The notes below the pieces were generated by a model. That model worked only from the letters and a program-made list of their open reading frames with translations, ran no database searches and had not been told where the DNA came from. Source: Candidatus Gastranaerophilales bacterium (GTDB lineage: Bacteria; Cyanobacteriota; Vampirovibrionia; Gastranaerophilales; Gastranaerophilaceae). From it: 6,898 nt of DNA. The stretch is taken from NCBI GenBank assembly GCA_900772035.1, contig CAAGQE010000105.1, positions 1-6,898 on the forward strand, given 5' to 3'. The position numbers were made by a program, and so were the translations under genes. Shown here in pieces: positions 1 to 5,610 of this stretch; position 1 is the stretch's first letter; each line of letters opens with the position of its first letter.

Positions 1-464
1 ATGTAAAAGTTCTCGACGGTCAGTTTGAAGCCTTCTCATCAGACAGCGCGGTTTCTTATTCAACATACAAAGATGCGGTTGAACACTACATCAAGACTTT
101 GGATAAGGAATATGCAGATAAAACTGCCGAACAAAGAGTAGTTTACGAAAATTACAGAAAATTCCTCGTAAAAACCGAATCGGCAGAATTTGCAAAAAAT
201 CTTGCTCCACAACAAATAATGTCAGTATTGGAAAAAATCCATACTTCAGGCGTTTCCGCGGTAAGCAACGAAGCAATGCAAGGTGCTCAACAACTCAATA
301 TGTTGTCTGAAACTTTGGAAAACAAACTCTCTGCAATGGAAGCATTGAAACTTCCGAACGGCTCTGAAAAAGAAGCAGTTAGAGCGGAGTTCCTCGAAAA
401 AGCAAACGGCGTATACGAGCAACTCGTTGATGTTATCAACAACGTAAATGCAGTTTTGGCATAA
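1..464 (+). CDS. 3' part of an alpha-helical protein of unknown function (5' truncated)
   Basis: The reading frame is open from base 3 to the TAA at 462-464, giving the last 153 residues; the true start lies left of the window. A TTG at 99 could act as a start, but the same frame stays open upstream with sensible protein sequence, so the truncated reading is preferred. The product is rich in Ala, Glu, Lys and Asn, has no Cys or Trp in the visible part, and looks almost entirely helical. An amphipathic stretch runs through the middle (about visible residues 80-125), and a hydrophobic helix ends in Val-Leu-Ala. No catalytic motif, signal peptide or membrane segment is visible. It ends 18 bases before a strong terminator and converges on the thioesterase gene. 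I do not recognise the family; a structural or filament-associated helical protein is possible but is a guess. Confidence 0.75.
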   Translation, partial: VKVLDGQFEAFSSDSAVSYSTYKDAVEHYIKTLDKEYADKTAEQRVVYENYRKFLVKTESAEFAKNLAPQQIMSVLEKIHTSGVSAVSNEAMQGAQQLNMLSETLENKLSAMEALKLPNGSEKEAVRAEFLEKANGVYEQLVDVINNVNAVLA

Positions 465-482
465 TCGAGATAAACATAAAAG

Positions 483-511
483 AAAGACGGGAGTAAAATC
501 CCGTCTTTTTT
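483..511. terminator. Bidirectional intrinsic terminator between convergent genes
   Basis: A perfect 10-bp stem (483-492 with 499-508) encloses a 6-base loop (GTAAAA), with a T-run after it on the plus strand. Read on the minus strand the same stem is followed by TTTCTTTT-like sequence, so it can also end the thioesterase transcript, whose stop codon is about 30 bases away. Confidence 0.9.
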
Positions 512-539
512 ATTTGAAAAAATTTTTAAACAGAGTCGG

Positions 540-1274
540 TTATTCTTCGTCCACTTCTCGTCTTTGGCGAATTAAGCAAACCTGAGTTCCGTCTTCTTTT
601 TTGAGTTCTTCGGAAAAAGTATTTGTTTCTTCGTCATATTGCGCGACGACCTGAACTTTTTCGTTATATTTAACTTGTTGTTTATATTGGATTTCAAGTT
701 CCGCAATTCTCGTCGTCAAAAGTGTTTCTAACGGCAAAACATCATCTGCCCAAACAAGATAAACCGCGTTATTTACGTGTCTGTTTACATCCAAATCGTG
801 GAATGTTGCAGTAAATGTTTGTTCGTAATCCGCACGTTCGGGCGCTGCGATTTTCGGGAAGTTTGAACGAAGAGCGGATTTGTCCGCCAACGGATATTCT
901 CCGAAAACTTTTGCGGGGGAAACGATTGCTCCCGTTGCTAAATCCACCAAAACCCACATACTTGTTGCTTCGCCGATTTTTTCGTTATTATTGTCGAAAA
1001 TATCATAATCACGGTAGAAAGAAAGTTTTACCGCGCCTTGCGATTTTGTGAAAACAGAGAGGCTGCCTGTGTTTTTCAAGGTTTTGAAAATTTTGATGTG
1101 ATATTTCATCAAAAACCAGCCGACGTTTTTACTTTGAATTTCGGAATAGCCGATGCCCATTACTTCTGCATCTTCTGCTGCTATGTCCTGCAAGAAATTA
1201 AGAAGAACCGCTTCTTTTATTCTGTTCTTGCAATCTGCTTCGTGAAATTTAGTTTCGTATTTTTTAGTAATCAT
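540..1274 (-). CDS. Acyl-ACP thioesterase (FatA/FatB type, double hot-dog)
   Basis: This 244-residue protein matches the bacterial acyl-ACP thioesterase family, which hydrolyses acyl-ACP in the cytosol to release free fatty acid and ends or redirects fatty-acid synthesis. It has the expected two hot-dog halves: the first at about residues 1-130, with a WFLMKYHI strand after the hydrophobic helix, and the second at about 145-240. The second half carries the hallmark segment DLDVNRHVNN, with Asp162, Asn164 and His166 in the catalytic positions. Length is normal for the bacterial family. The downstream glutamate that completes the plant FatB catalytic set appears to be Gln200 here, and the neighbouring Cys position is Val201, by my by-eye alignment. 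The start fits the family's N-terminus. No Shine-Dalgarno is visible and a TATAAT box sits only 9 bases upstream. The gene is alone on its strand. Confidence 0.92.
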   Translation of the reverse strand: MITKKYETKFHEADCKNRIKEAVLLNFLQDIAAEDAEVMGIGYSEIQSKNVGWFLMKYHIKIFKTLKNTGSLSVFTKSQGAVKLSFYRDYDIFDNNNEKIGEATSMWVLVDLATGAIVSPAKVFGEYPLADKSALRSNFPKIAAPERADYEQTFTATFHDLDVNRHVNNAVYLVWADDVLPLETLLTTRIAELEIQYKQQVKYNEKVQVVAQYDEETNTFSEELKKEDGTQVCLIRQRREVDEE

Positions 1275-1283
1275 AATGTCTTT

Positions 1284-1289
1284 ATTATA
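1284..1289 (-). promoter_or_regulatory. -10 box of the thioesterase gene, probably leaderless
   Basis: On the minus strand the bases read TATAAT, a perfect -10 hexamer, with 9 bases (AAAGACATT) between it and the ATG. A start about 7 bases downstream would fall near 1277, leaving a leader of only 2-3 bases. No good -35 is seen at normal spacing (about GTAGTT). Confidence 0.65.
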
Positions 1290-1331
1290 ACAAAAAAGTT
1301 AAAACAACTACACTTTTTAGGTTAAATACGC

Positions 1332-1358
1332 TTAACATCTTTGTCTTTTTGGTATAAT
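1332..1358 (+). promoter_or_regulatory. Extended -10 promoter of the TPR protein gene
   Basis: TATAAT at 1353-1358 is preceded by TG-N (1350-1352), making a perfect extended -10 element. TTAACA at 1332-1337 matches the -35 consensus at five of six positions, although the spacing of 15 bases is short; the extended -10 can compensate. The predicted start near 1365 gives a leader of about 43 bases, containing CGGAG at 1392-1396, 11 bases before the ATG. Confidence 0.75.
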
Positions 1359-1407
1359 AAGATAAAATAATGATAGATAATTATAACTATTCGGAGCGTA
1401 TATTTAT

Positions 1408-3831
1408 ATGAATAAGCGAACACTATTATTAGTTGCATCTACAATCCTTGCAGCAGGAGTGGTTGCAGCCCCTACGGCAGAAGCAAAAGTTAATACAAAT
1501 TACCATACAAACGGTGCGATTATCCAACAAATGTCAAAGGATATTACACCTGAATTGGCAGATATTCACGAGCAACGTGACGAGGCTGATAACCCTTATG
1601 AAAAGGAATTTTTGACAATTCAAGTTTATGAAAATAACAAAGAATATAAAAATGCCGACGCAAGTTTTGATGAATTAATCGGCATGCTGAAAGAAGCAGA
1701 AAACGAAGATGTCGTAAATGAATATTACGACAAACTCAAAACTGTTTATAATGATTTTCACGCTTTTGCTCCTTCAAATCCGAGATATAGTTACAAATTG
1801 TCGATTTTGGAAAAAAACTTCGGCTCTTATGAAGATGCCTTTGAATATTTAAAAAAGGCTTTAACATACAGCCCGACCAATCCGACATTCAGAAACGAAT
1901 ATGCTCAATACGCTCTTGATAATAACGATTACGATAAAGCAATAACAATCTTGAAAACATTGAGAAAGTCTGACCCCAGAGAAGTCGATTACAGAATTTC
2001 TTTGGCAAAAGCATACACTCAAGCGGGCATGTATGATGATGCAATCAGAGAATATCGCGTTGCATCGGCATTTGAACCCGAAAATAACGATACAATTATT
2101 GCTTTGAATGAATTATCAAACTATGCGGGTGTTTCAGGCTATGATCCTTATGCGTTGAAGCCTTATAACAAATCGACATTCGCACTTTCAAGACCTGTTG
2201 CATCACCGGACGGACAAAGACTTGTTGCGTTCAATGCACCCGAGACTAAGGCTGAGCCTGAAATGCGCCAAGCCTCCAACGGTTCAAAAACTTTTGCAGT
2301 AGGTACAAAAACCGCAGCGGCTAAACCTGCTAAAAAAGAAGTTGCAGTTGTAAGACGAGTTTCTGAAGTTGACAGATCTCAACAATATCAACAAGTTGAA
2401 TATACTCAACCCGTAAAAAGTCAACAGGTAAGACAAACAAAACCGCAACCCGTAAAACGTGTTCAACCCGTTCAACAACCTGTACAACAAGAAGTTCAAG
2501 AAACTCCCGCAGTTGACAGAATTCAAGTTACACAGGCAGAAGAACAAGTTGATAACTCTAAAAAAGCCAAAAAAGCGAAAAAGGCTAAACCGAGCGGTTC
2601 TAAGCGCGTAATGGTTTCTTACGTTAACGGCAGAAAAGTTGTTAAAATCGTAAATATCAATACGGATGCAGATACATCACAATCATTGGAAGATGCGCCT
2701 CAAACTTTTAGAGACCAATTGGAAGAATCAAATTCTTCAAACAATTATTCTTCATATCAAGAAGATAATTACGGTCAATCCGCAACCGCGTTTGAACAAA
2801 CCGATGATATTTCTTTGAGAAATTCAAATACTCCGAAAATTGATACGGCACAAGGAAATATTACGCAAACAAGAAAATCAAATTATCCGCAAAATAAATA
2901 TTCTGTACAAGAAGACCAAAATTACAGAAACGTTTCTTCGAGCGGTGATTTGAATCCGTCTTCACTTTCTTCAAACAGAGGCGGAAAACAAATGGTCGTT
3001 ACCTACAAAAACGGTAAGAGATATGTGCAAACAGGAGATGGCACTTCTGCAAGCAATACGACTTCAACGGTTAAAAAAGATAAAAAAGCAAAAAAAGGTG
3101 AAAAGCCCGCAGTTCAAACTTCTCAAAACAACAGCGATTTGTACTTGCAAGCCAATGAATTGATGGCGCAAAGAAAATTTGCCGATGTTATTCAAGTTTT
3201 GAAACAGGTTCAACCTCCTACATTGCGTTCTTTGACGGCTATGGCTGCTTGCTACAATGAACTCGGACAACCCGACGTGGCTATTCAGTATTACAAAGAA
3301 GCAGATAAGAGTTCGCCCGAAAATACACAAATTTTGTATTCGATAGGTTATCTCTATTTTACTCAAAATGATACTGTTTCGGCTAAAAAATACGTGGATT
3401 TGGCTTTGAAAGCAGACCCTGAAAACGCAAATGCGAAAGAGTTGAACAAATATTTAACTCAACAGGAATCAAATGTTGCAATGAACCAAGCGATTGCTTT
3501 TATGAATAACAACAATTATTCGGAAGCAAAAAAGACTCTTGAAAAAATCGTAAAAGAAAATCCCTCGGATTTTCAAGCGTATTACTATTTGGGTCATATA
3601 GGTTATGCAACTCAAAAGTACGAAGAAGCAACAAGAAACTTCTCACTTGCAATTCAATATAATCCCGAATATGCATTGTCATACTACTCAATCGGTTTGG
3701 CTTTTGACAAGTTAAGAGAATTTCATCACTCTCTTCCCGCTTATGAACAATTCTTGAAAATGGAAACTGATGACAATAAATATACTCAGTATGCTAAAAC
3801 AAGAATTGCTACAATCAGAGCAAAAAAATAA
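1408..3831 (+). CDS. Exported TPR-repeat protein with two TPR blocks and a disordered linker
   Basis: This 807-residue protein starts with a clear signal peptide: basic MNKR, a hydrophobic core, and an Ala-Glu-Ala cleavage site after residue 26. It is therefore predicted to act outside the cytoplasmic membrane. Residues about 125-226 hold three TPR units, with a further helical pair before them. Residues about 280-570 form a low-complexity linker, first Gln/Val/Pro/Lys-rich and then Ser/Asn/Gln-rich. Residues about 576-789 hold about six more TPRs with the usual Gly/Ala/Tyr/Pro spacing. Within the linker, a short motif occurs twice (residues 397-415 and 525-543), each next to a Lys-rich patch. 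There is one Cys (615) and no Trp. TPRs bind partner proteins, so a scaffold role in the envelope is an inference; no enzyme motif is seen. It is monocistronic, with its own promoter and terminator, and the start is supported by CGGAG and the signal peptide. Confidence 0.9.
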   Translation: MNKRTLLLVASTILAAGVVAAPTAEAKVNTNYHTNGAIIQQMSKDITPELADIHEQRDEADNPYEKEFLTIQVYENNKEYKNADASFDELIGMLKEAENEDVVNEYYDKLKTVYNDFHAFAPSNPRYSYKLSILEKNFGSYEDAFEYLKKALTYSPTNPTFRNEYAQYALDNNDYDKAITILKTLRKSDPREVDYRISLAKAYTQAGMYDDAIREYRVASAFEPENNDTIIALNELSNYAGVSGYDPYALKPYNKSTFALSRPVASPDGQRLVAFNAPETKAEPEMRQASNGSKTFAVGTKTAAAKPAKKEVAVVRRVSEVDRSQQYQQVEYTQPVKSQQVRQTKPQPVKRVQPVQQPVQQEVQETPAVDRIQVTQAEEQVDNSKKAKKAKKAKPSGSKRVMVSYVNGRKVVKIVNINTDADTSQSLEDAPQTFRDQLEESNSSNNYSSYQEDNYGQSATAFEQTDDISLRNSNTPKIDTAQGNITQTRKSNYPQNKYSVQEDQNYRNVSSSGDLNPSSLSSNRGGKQMVVTYKNGKRYVQTGDGTSASNTTSTVKKDKKAKKGEKPAVQTSQNNSDLYLQANELMAQRKFADVIQVLKQVQPPTLRSLTAMAACYNELGQPDVAIQYYKEADKSSPENTQILYSIGYLYFTQNDTVSAKKYVDLALKADPENANAKELNKYLTQQESNVAMNQAIAFMNNNNYSEAKKTLEKIVKENPSDFQAYYYLGHIGYATQKYEEATRNFSLAIQYNPEYALSYYSIGLAFDKLREFHHSLPAYEQFLKMETDDNKYTQYAKTRIATIRAKK
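2596..3036 (+). repeat. Duplicated 19-residue motif in the TPR protein linker
   Basis: The first copy (2596-2652) encodes GSKRVMVSYVNGRKVVKIV and the second (2980-3036) encodes GGKQMVVTYKNGKRYVQTG. They share the pattern G-x-K-x-hydrophobic-V-[ST]-Y-x-NG-[RK]-x-V, which looks like a beta hairpin with an Asn-Gly turn. A Lys/Ala run precedes the first copy (residues 385-394) and a similar Lys run follows the second (556-566). The copies are 109 residues apart. Confidence 0.7.
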
Positions 3832-3849
3832 ATTAAATAAAAATACGTA

Positions 3850-3881
3850 AAAACGACAGGCTTTCGGGTCTGTCGTTTTTT
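3850..3881 (+). terminator. Intrinsic terminator of the TPR protein gene
   Basis: A 10-bp perfect stem (3850-3859 with 3870-3879) is extended by G-U and C-G pairs to a small loop containing TTCG, and followed by T-rich sequence to 3881. It lies 19 bases after the stop codon. The A-run before the stem could allow weak termination on the other strand, but no gene points that way. Confidence 0.9.
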
Positions 3882-3902
3882 CTGATACTTCTCATTGATG
3901 TA

Positions 3903-3931
3903 TTGTTAAGAAATATTAAGAAAAATATATA
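3903..3931 (+). promoter_or_regulatory. Possible promoter of the 101-residue coiled-coil gene
   Basis: TTGTTA (3903-3908) and TATATA (3926-3931) are separated by 17 bases, each matching four of six consensus positions. The surrounding 60 bases are extremely AT-rich, so chance matches are likely; an alternative AT-rich box lies at 3974-3979. The leader would be about 74 bases and includes GAGAG at 3998-4002, nine bases before the ATG. Confidence 0.4.
3906..3923 (+). repeat. Tandem TTAAGAAA direct repeat before the coiled-coil gene
   Basis: TTAAGAAA occurs at 3906-3913 and again at 3916-3923, a period of exactly 10 bases, about one helical turn. It lies just upstream of the AT-rich -10 candidate. 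This is the layout used by OmpR/PhoB-type response regulators, but AT-rich composition can also produce it. Confidence 0.45.
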
Positions 3932-4011
3932 TAAAATCCTCAAAAAAGGCAATAATTCATGGTTTCGAGACTTTATATAAGAGTAGAGAGTTTAAAAGAG
4001 AGATAATAAAA

Positions 4012-4317
4012 ATGGGTATTTCATGTTTTCAATTAAATATATTGGCATTAACAACACAGAAGAATGCTATTTCTAAAAAAATGACTGCAATTTCCGATCA
4101 AAGAGAACTTGTTACCGGTCAAATGAATTCGATTATCAATTCAACTACCGAATGGTACAAAGATAAGAACGTAAAAATTCTTGAAGCGAAAGATAACCAA
4201 CTTGATATGGAACTTGGTCAGCTTGAAACTCAACTCAAGGATATCGAGTCAAAGATGGAATCTTTTGAAAAACAAAGAGATAACAACATAAAAAACGGCG
4301 TTGCGAAGTTGGCTTAA
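4012..4317 (+). CDS. Small coiled-coil protein of unknown function
   Basis: This encodes 101 residues with no signal peptide or membrane segment. After a short N-terminal stretch (MGISCFQLNILALTTQ), nearly the whole chain is predicted helical, with heptad-like spacing of Leu, Met and Ile. The strongest coiled-coil stretch is at about residues 52-90, rich in Glu, Gln, Asp and Lys. There is one Cys (5) and one Trp (48). GAGAG at 3998-4002 serves as a weak ribosome-binding site. The gene is isolated: its own candidate promoter and regulatory repeat lie upstream and a strong hairpin lies downstream, so it is probably made as a single-gene message. I recall similar small helical proteins with an N-terminal Gly-x-Ser and a Leu-x-Leu-Thr pattern in gut Melainabacteria, but this is memory only and gives no function. 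A structural or chaperone-like role would be a guess. Confidence 0.8.
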   Translation: MGISCFQLNILALTTQKNAISKKMTAISDQRELVTGQMNSIINSTTEWYKDKNVKILEAKDNQLDMELGQLETQLKDIESKMESFEKQRDNNIKNGVAKLA

Positions 4318-4353
4318 TCTCGTAAAAACGTATTAAATTTAGAAAAAGACTTT

Positions 4354-4385
4354 AAAAATGATACCGATTTTGGTATCATTTTTTT
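4354..4385 (+). terminator. Intrinsic terminator of the coiled-coil gene
   Basis: A perfect 12-bp stem (4354-4365 with 4372-4383) encloses a 6-base loop (GATTTT) and merges into a run of seven T (4379-4385). It begins 37 bases after the stop codon. The ATG that follows at 4386 has no room for a ribosome-binding site. Confidence 0.92.
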
Positions 4386-4611
4386 ATGAATATATTCAGA
4401 ACTTTTGATTTATTTTGGTCATTTCCGAGAAAACTCTTCGCAGAGAAGATTTTCAGGGTAAGACATATTGATACCGGCATCTCTGATTTGAGTGAAAGAG
4501 CATGCCATGTTGATGCTGAAGTTTCGGACAAGGAAGTATACCTTAGCGTATACAACAGCCCGAAAACATACAGTTTATTGACGAGTGTTTTATATAAAAA
4601 GAAATTGTTAA
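4386..4611 (+). other. Hairpin-rich segment before engB; possible structured leader RNA or small RNA
   Basis: These 226 bases contain no gene I can support. An open frame runs from an ATG at 4386 to 4658 (90 residues), but it starts on the T-run of a terminator, lacks a ribosome-binding site, overlaps engB by 47 bases and resembles nothing I know. What stands out is structure. A 10-bp stem with one bulged C lies at 4429-4454. A 9-bp stem with one bulged C lies at 4476-4506. GTATAC is inverted around a 6-base loop at 4536-4553. A weaker 6-bp pairing joins 4563-4568 with 4586-4591. GC content over 4441-4560 is about 42 percent, against about 17 percent in the intergenic stretch 3901-3960. No known riboswitch motif is recognised. 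A weak promoter-like pair exists at 4525-4530 and 4549-4554. A real small protein cannot be excluded. Confidence 0.4.
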
Positions 4612-5193
4612 ATGAAAATAAAGACGGCAAAATTTATAACGAGCGCACCCTCGCTTAAAGAGTGTCCGACTTTCAATCTGCCCGAATTTGCATTAATCGG
4701 TCGTTCTAATGTCGGCAAATCCTCTTTTATCAACGCGATTGTCAACAATAAAGGATTGGCAAAAACATCCAATAAGCCCGGAAAAACAAGGCTTATAAAT
4801 TTGTTTTTGATAAATGACGCTTTTGTTATCGCTGACTTACCCGGTTATGGTTATGCGAGTGTTTCTGCAAAAATGCAAAACGAGTGGCAGAGAAATCTTG
4901 AAGAATATCTTTTGAACAGAAAAGAGATTGTTTCTTTGATTCAGTTTATTGATTCAAGACATCCTATTCAAAAAAATGATGCACAAATGGCTGAATGGAT
5001 AAAATTCAATAAACTTCCATCTTTTGCGCTTTGCGTCAAAACCGATGAAATTTCAAAAAATATTTTGCAAAAAACGGTAAATCAGTTTCAAAAGCAACTT
5101 GAAATGCCCGTGCTTCCTTTCTCTAAGATGACGGACAGATATAACGATGCTGTTTTGAAGAAGTTGGATGAGTTGGTAAAATCCTATAAATAG
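4612..5193 (+). CDS. engB: Ribosome-biogenesis GTP-binding protein EngB/YsxC
   Basis: This 193-residue protein is the normal length for EngB, an essential GTPase that helps assemble the large ribosomal subunit in the cytoplasm. The N-terminus (MKIKTAKFITSAPSLKECP) matches the family and fixes the start. The P-loop GRSNVGKSS is at residues 30-38. The family's PGKT segment with the switch I Thr (59) is at 56-59. Switch II DLPGYGYA is at 75-82, and the SRHP segment at 115-118 is the usual SR-x-P neighbourhood before the G4 motif. G4 reads VKTD (142-145) where TKxD is usual, so Asp145 is kept but the first position is Val. The G5 region is PFSKMT (169-174). No Shine-Dalgarno is evident before the ATG. 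The hairpin-rich segment upstream may be its 5' leader. No clear terminator follows within the 51 bases to the next gene. Confidence 0.96.
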   Translation: MKIKTAKFITSAPSLKECPTFNLPEFALIGRSNVGKSSFINAIVNNKGLAKTSNKPGKTRLINLFLINDAFVIADLPGYGYASVSAKMQNEWQRNLEEYLLNRKEIVSLIQFIDSRHPIQKNDAQMAEWIKFNKLPSFALCVKTDEISKNILQKTVNQFQKQLEMPVLPFSKMTDRYNDAVLKKLDELVKSYK

Positions 5194-5202
5194 CGTATGT
5201 AA

Positions 5203-5216
5203 ATGTTGGTCAACAT
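5203..5216. promoter_or_regulatory. 14-bp palindrome, candidate operator of the Cys-rich gene
   Basis: ATGTTG and CAACAT form a perfect inverted repeat around GT (6+2+6). The last T is also the first base of the TATAAT box at 5216-5221, so a protein bound here would cover the promoter spacer and block RNA polymerase. The symmetry suggests a dimeric repressor; the regulator is unknown. Confidence 0.5.
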
Positions 5217-5221
5217 ATAAT
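5216..5221 (+). promoter_or_regulatory. -10 box of the Cys-rich protein gene
   Basis: A perfect TATAAT, 23 bases before the ATG at 5245. The predicted start near 5228 gives a leader of about 17 bases without a Shine-Dalgarno. No convincing -35 is seen (GCGTAT lies at about the right place), which suits a regulated promoter. Confidence 0.6.
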
Positions 5222-5244
5222 AGAATATCCATGTTAATAAAAAC

Positions 5245-5493
5245 ATGGGGTGTGGAATGTTTCAAGAAGTTTGTACTAACAAATATGCTGACAGCGAAAT
5301 TTACTGCGCGCAAAATCAAGGATTGATTTCAAATTCTATTACGCAAAGTTGGACGGAACAAGCGCTTGAATGTTATGAATTGAATTGCGTTTGCGAAAGA
5401 TGTTCTGTTTCAAAAGGCAATTACTCATTTGTTTGCCAAATGCCGAAAGTAATCAAGCAACTTTTGAAAGTTGCAGGAAAACCTGTTGCATAA
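5245..5493 (+). CDS. Small Cys-rich protein, possibly metal-binding
   Basis: This encodes 82 residues with eight Cys (3, 10, 21, 43, 48, 50, 53, 64). The core ECYELNCVCERC (42-53) followed by Cys64 gives the spacing C-x4-C-x-C-x2-C-x10-C, which could bind zinc or an iron-sulfur cluster. The chain then ends in a basic helix (KVIKQLLKVAGKP). I recall small bacterial proteins with a similar ECY...C.C..C...C.M pattern and C-terminal V..L...GKP, without an assigned function, so this is a weak family hint. There is no signal peptide. The start is uncertain: the ATG at 5245 has no ribosome-binding site, whereas the in-frame ATG at 5257 has GGGG (5247-5250) six bases before it, which would give 78 residues and lose Cys3. 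The gene has its own promoter, a candidate operator and a terminator, so it is likely a separately regulated single-gene unit. Confidence 0.78.
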   Translation: MGCGMFQEVCTNKYADSEIYCAQNQGLISNSITQSWTEQALECYELNCVCERCSVSKGNYSFVCQMPKVIKQLLKVAGKPVA

Positions 5494-5513
5494 AGACTGA
5501 ATAACAAAGTTTT

Positions 5514-5559
5514 AAAACGGCAAATTTCTCGCTTTGGCGGGAGATTGCCGTTTTGTTAT
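5514..5559 (+). terminator. Intrinsic terminator of the Cys-rich protein gene
   Basis: A 10-bp perfect stem (5514-5523 with 5545-5554) is extended by an inner TCTC/GAGA stem (5527-5530 with 5541-5544) and a GC pair block with a TTTG loop. ATAAC (5502-5506) can also pair with GTTAT (5555-5559). The T-tract is interrupted (TTTTGTTAT), so it may be less efficient than the other terminators here. Confidence 0.8.
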
Positions 5560-5588
5560 ACAAAAAATAAAAAACTTGCTTGAATATG

Positions 5589-5594
5589 TATAAT
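5589..5594 (+). promoter_or_regulatory. -10 box of the unknown/radical SAM gene pair
   Basis: A perfect TATAAT, 16 bases before the ATG at 5611. The predicted start near 5601 gives a leader of about 10 bases (TAATAAATAT) without a Shine-Dalgarno. No convincing -35 is seen at normal spacing. Confidence 0.6.
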
Positions 5595-5610
5595 GTAGTT
5601 TAATAAATAT

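Noticed and set aside
99..464. TTG at 99 as the true start of the first gene
   Set aside because: The frame is open to the window edge with 32 further plausible codons and no ribosome-binding site precedes the TTG, so truncation is more likely.
2440..2500. Short Gln/Pro/Val-rich tandem-like DNA repeats in the TPR linker as a possible CRISPR or satellite
   Set aside because: The units are degenerate, in frame and explained by low-complexity protein sequence; no spacers or constant-length repeats exist.
3064..3366. 100-residue minus-strand open frame inside the TPR gene
   Set aside because: It is antisense to clear TPR repeats with a Phe/Leu/Arg-rich composition expected from the reverse strand.
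3974..3979. TATATA as an alternative -10 for the coiled-coil gene
   Set aside because: No -35 lies at usable spacing, so it is kept only as a mention in the promoter entry.
4376..4630. 84-residue open frame on the minus strand opposite the segment before engB
   Set aside because: It runs into a terminator stem, lacks a ribosome-binding site, overlaps engB and has no recognisable features; the shared open frames on both strands fit unstructured chance or RNA structure better.
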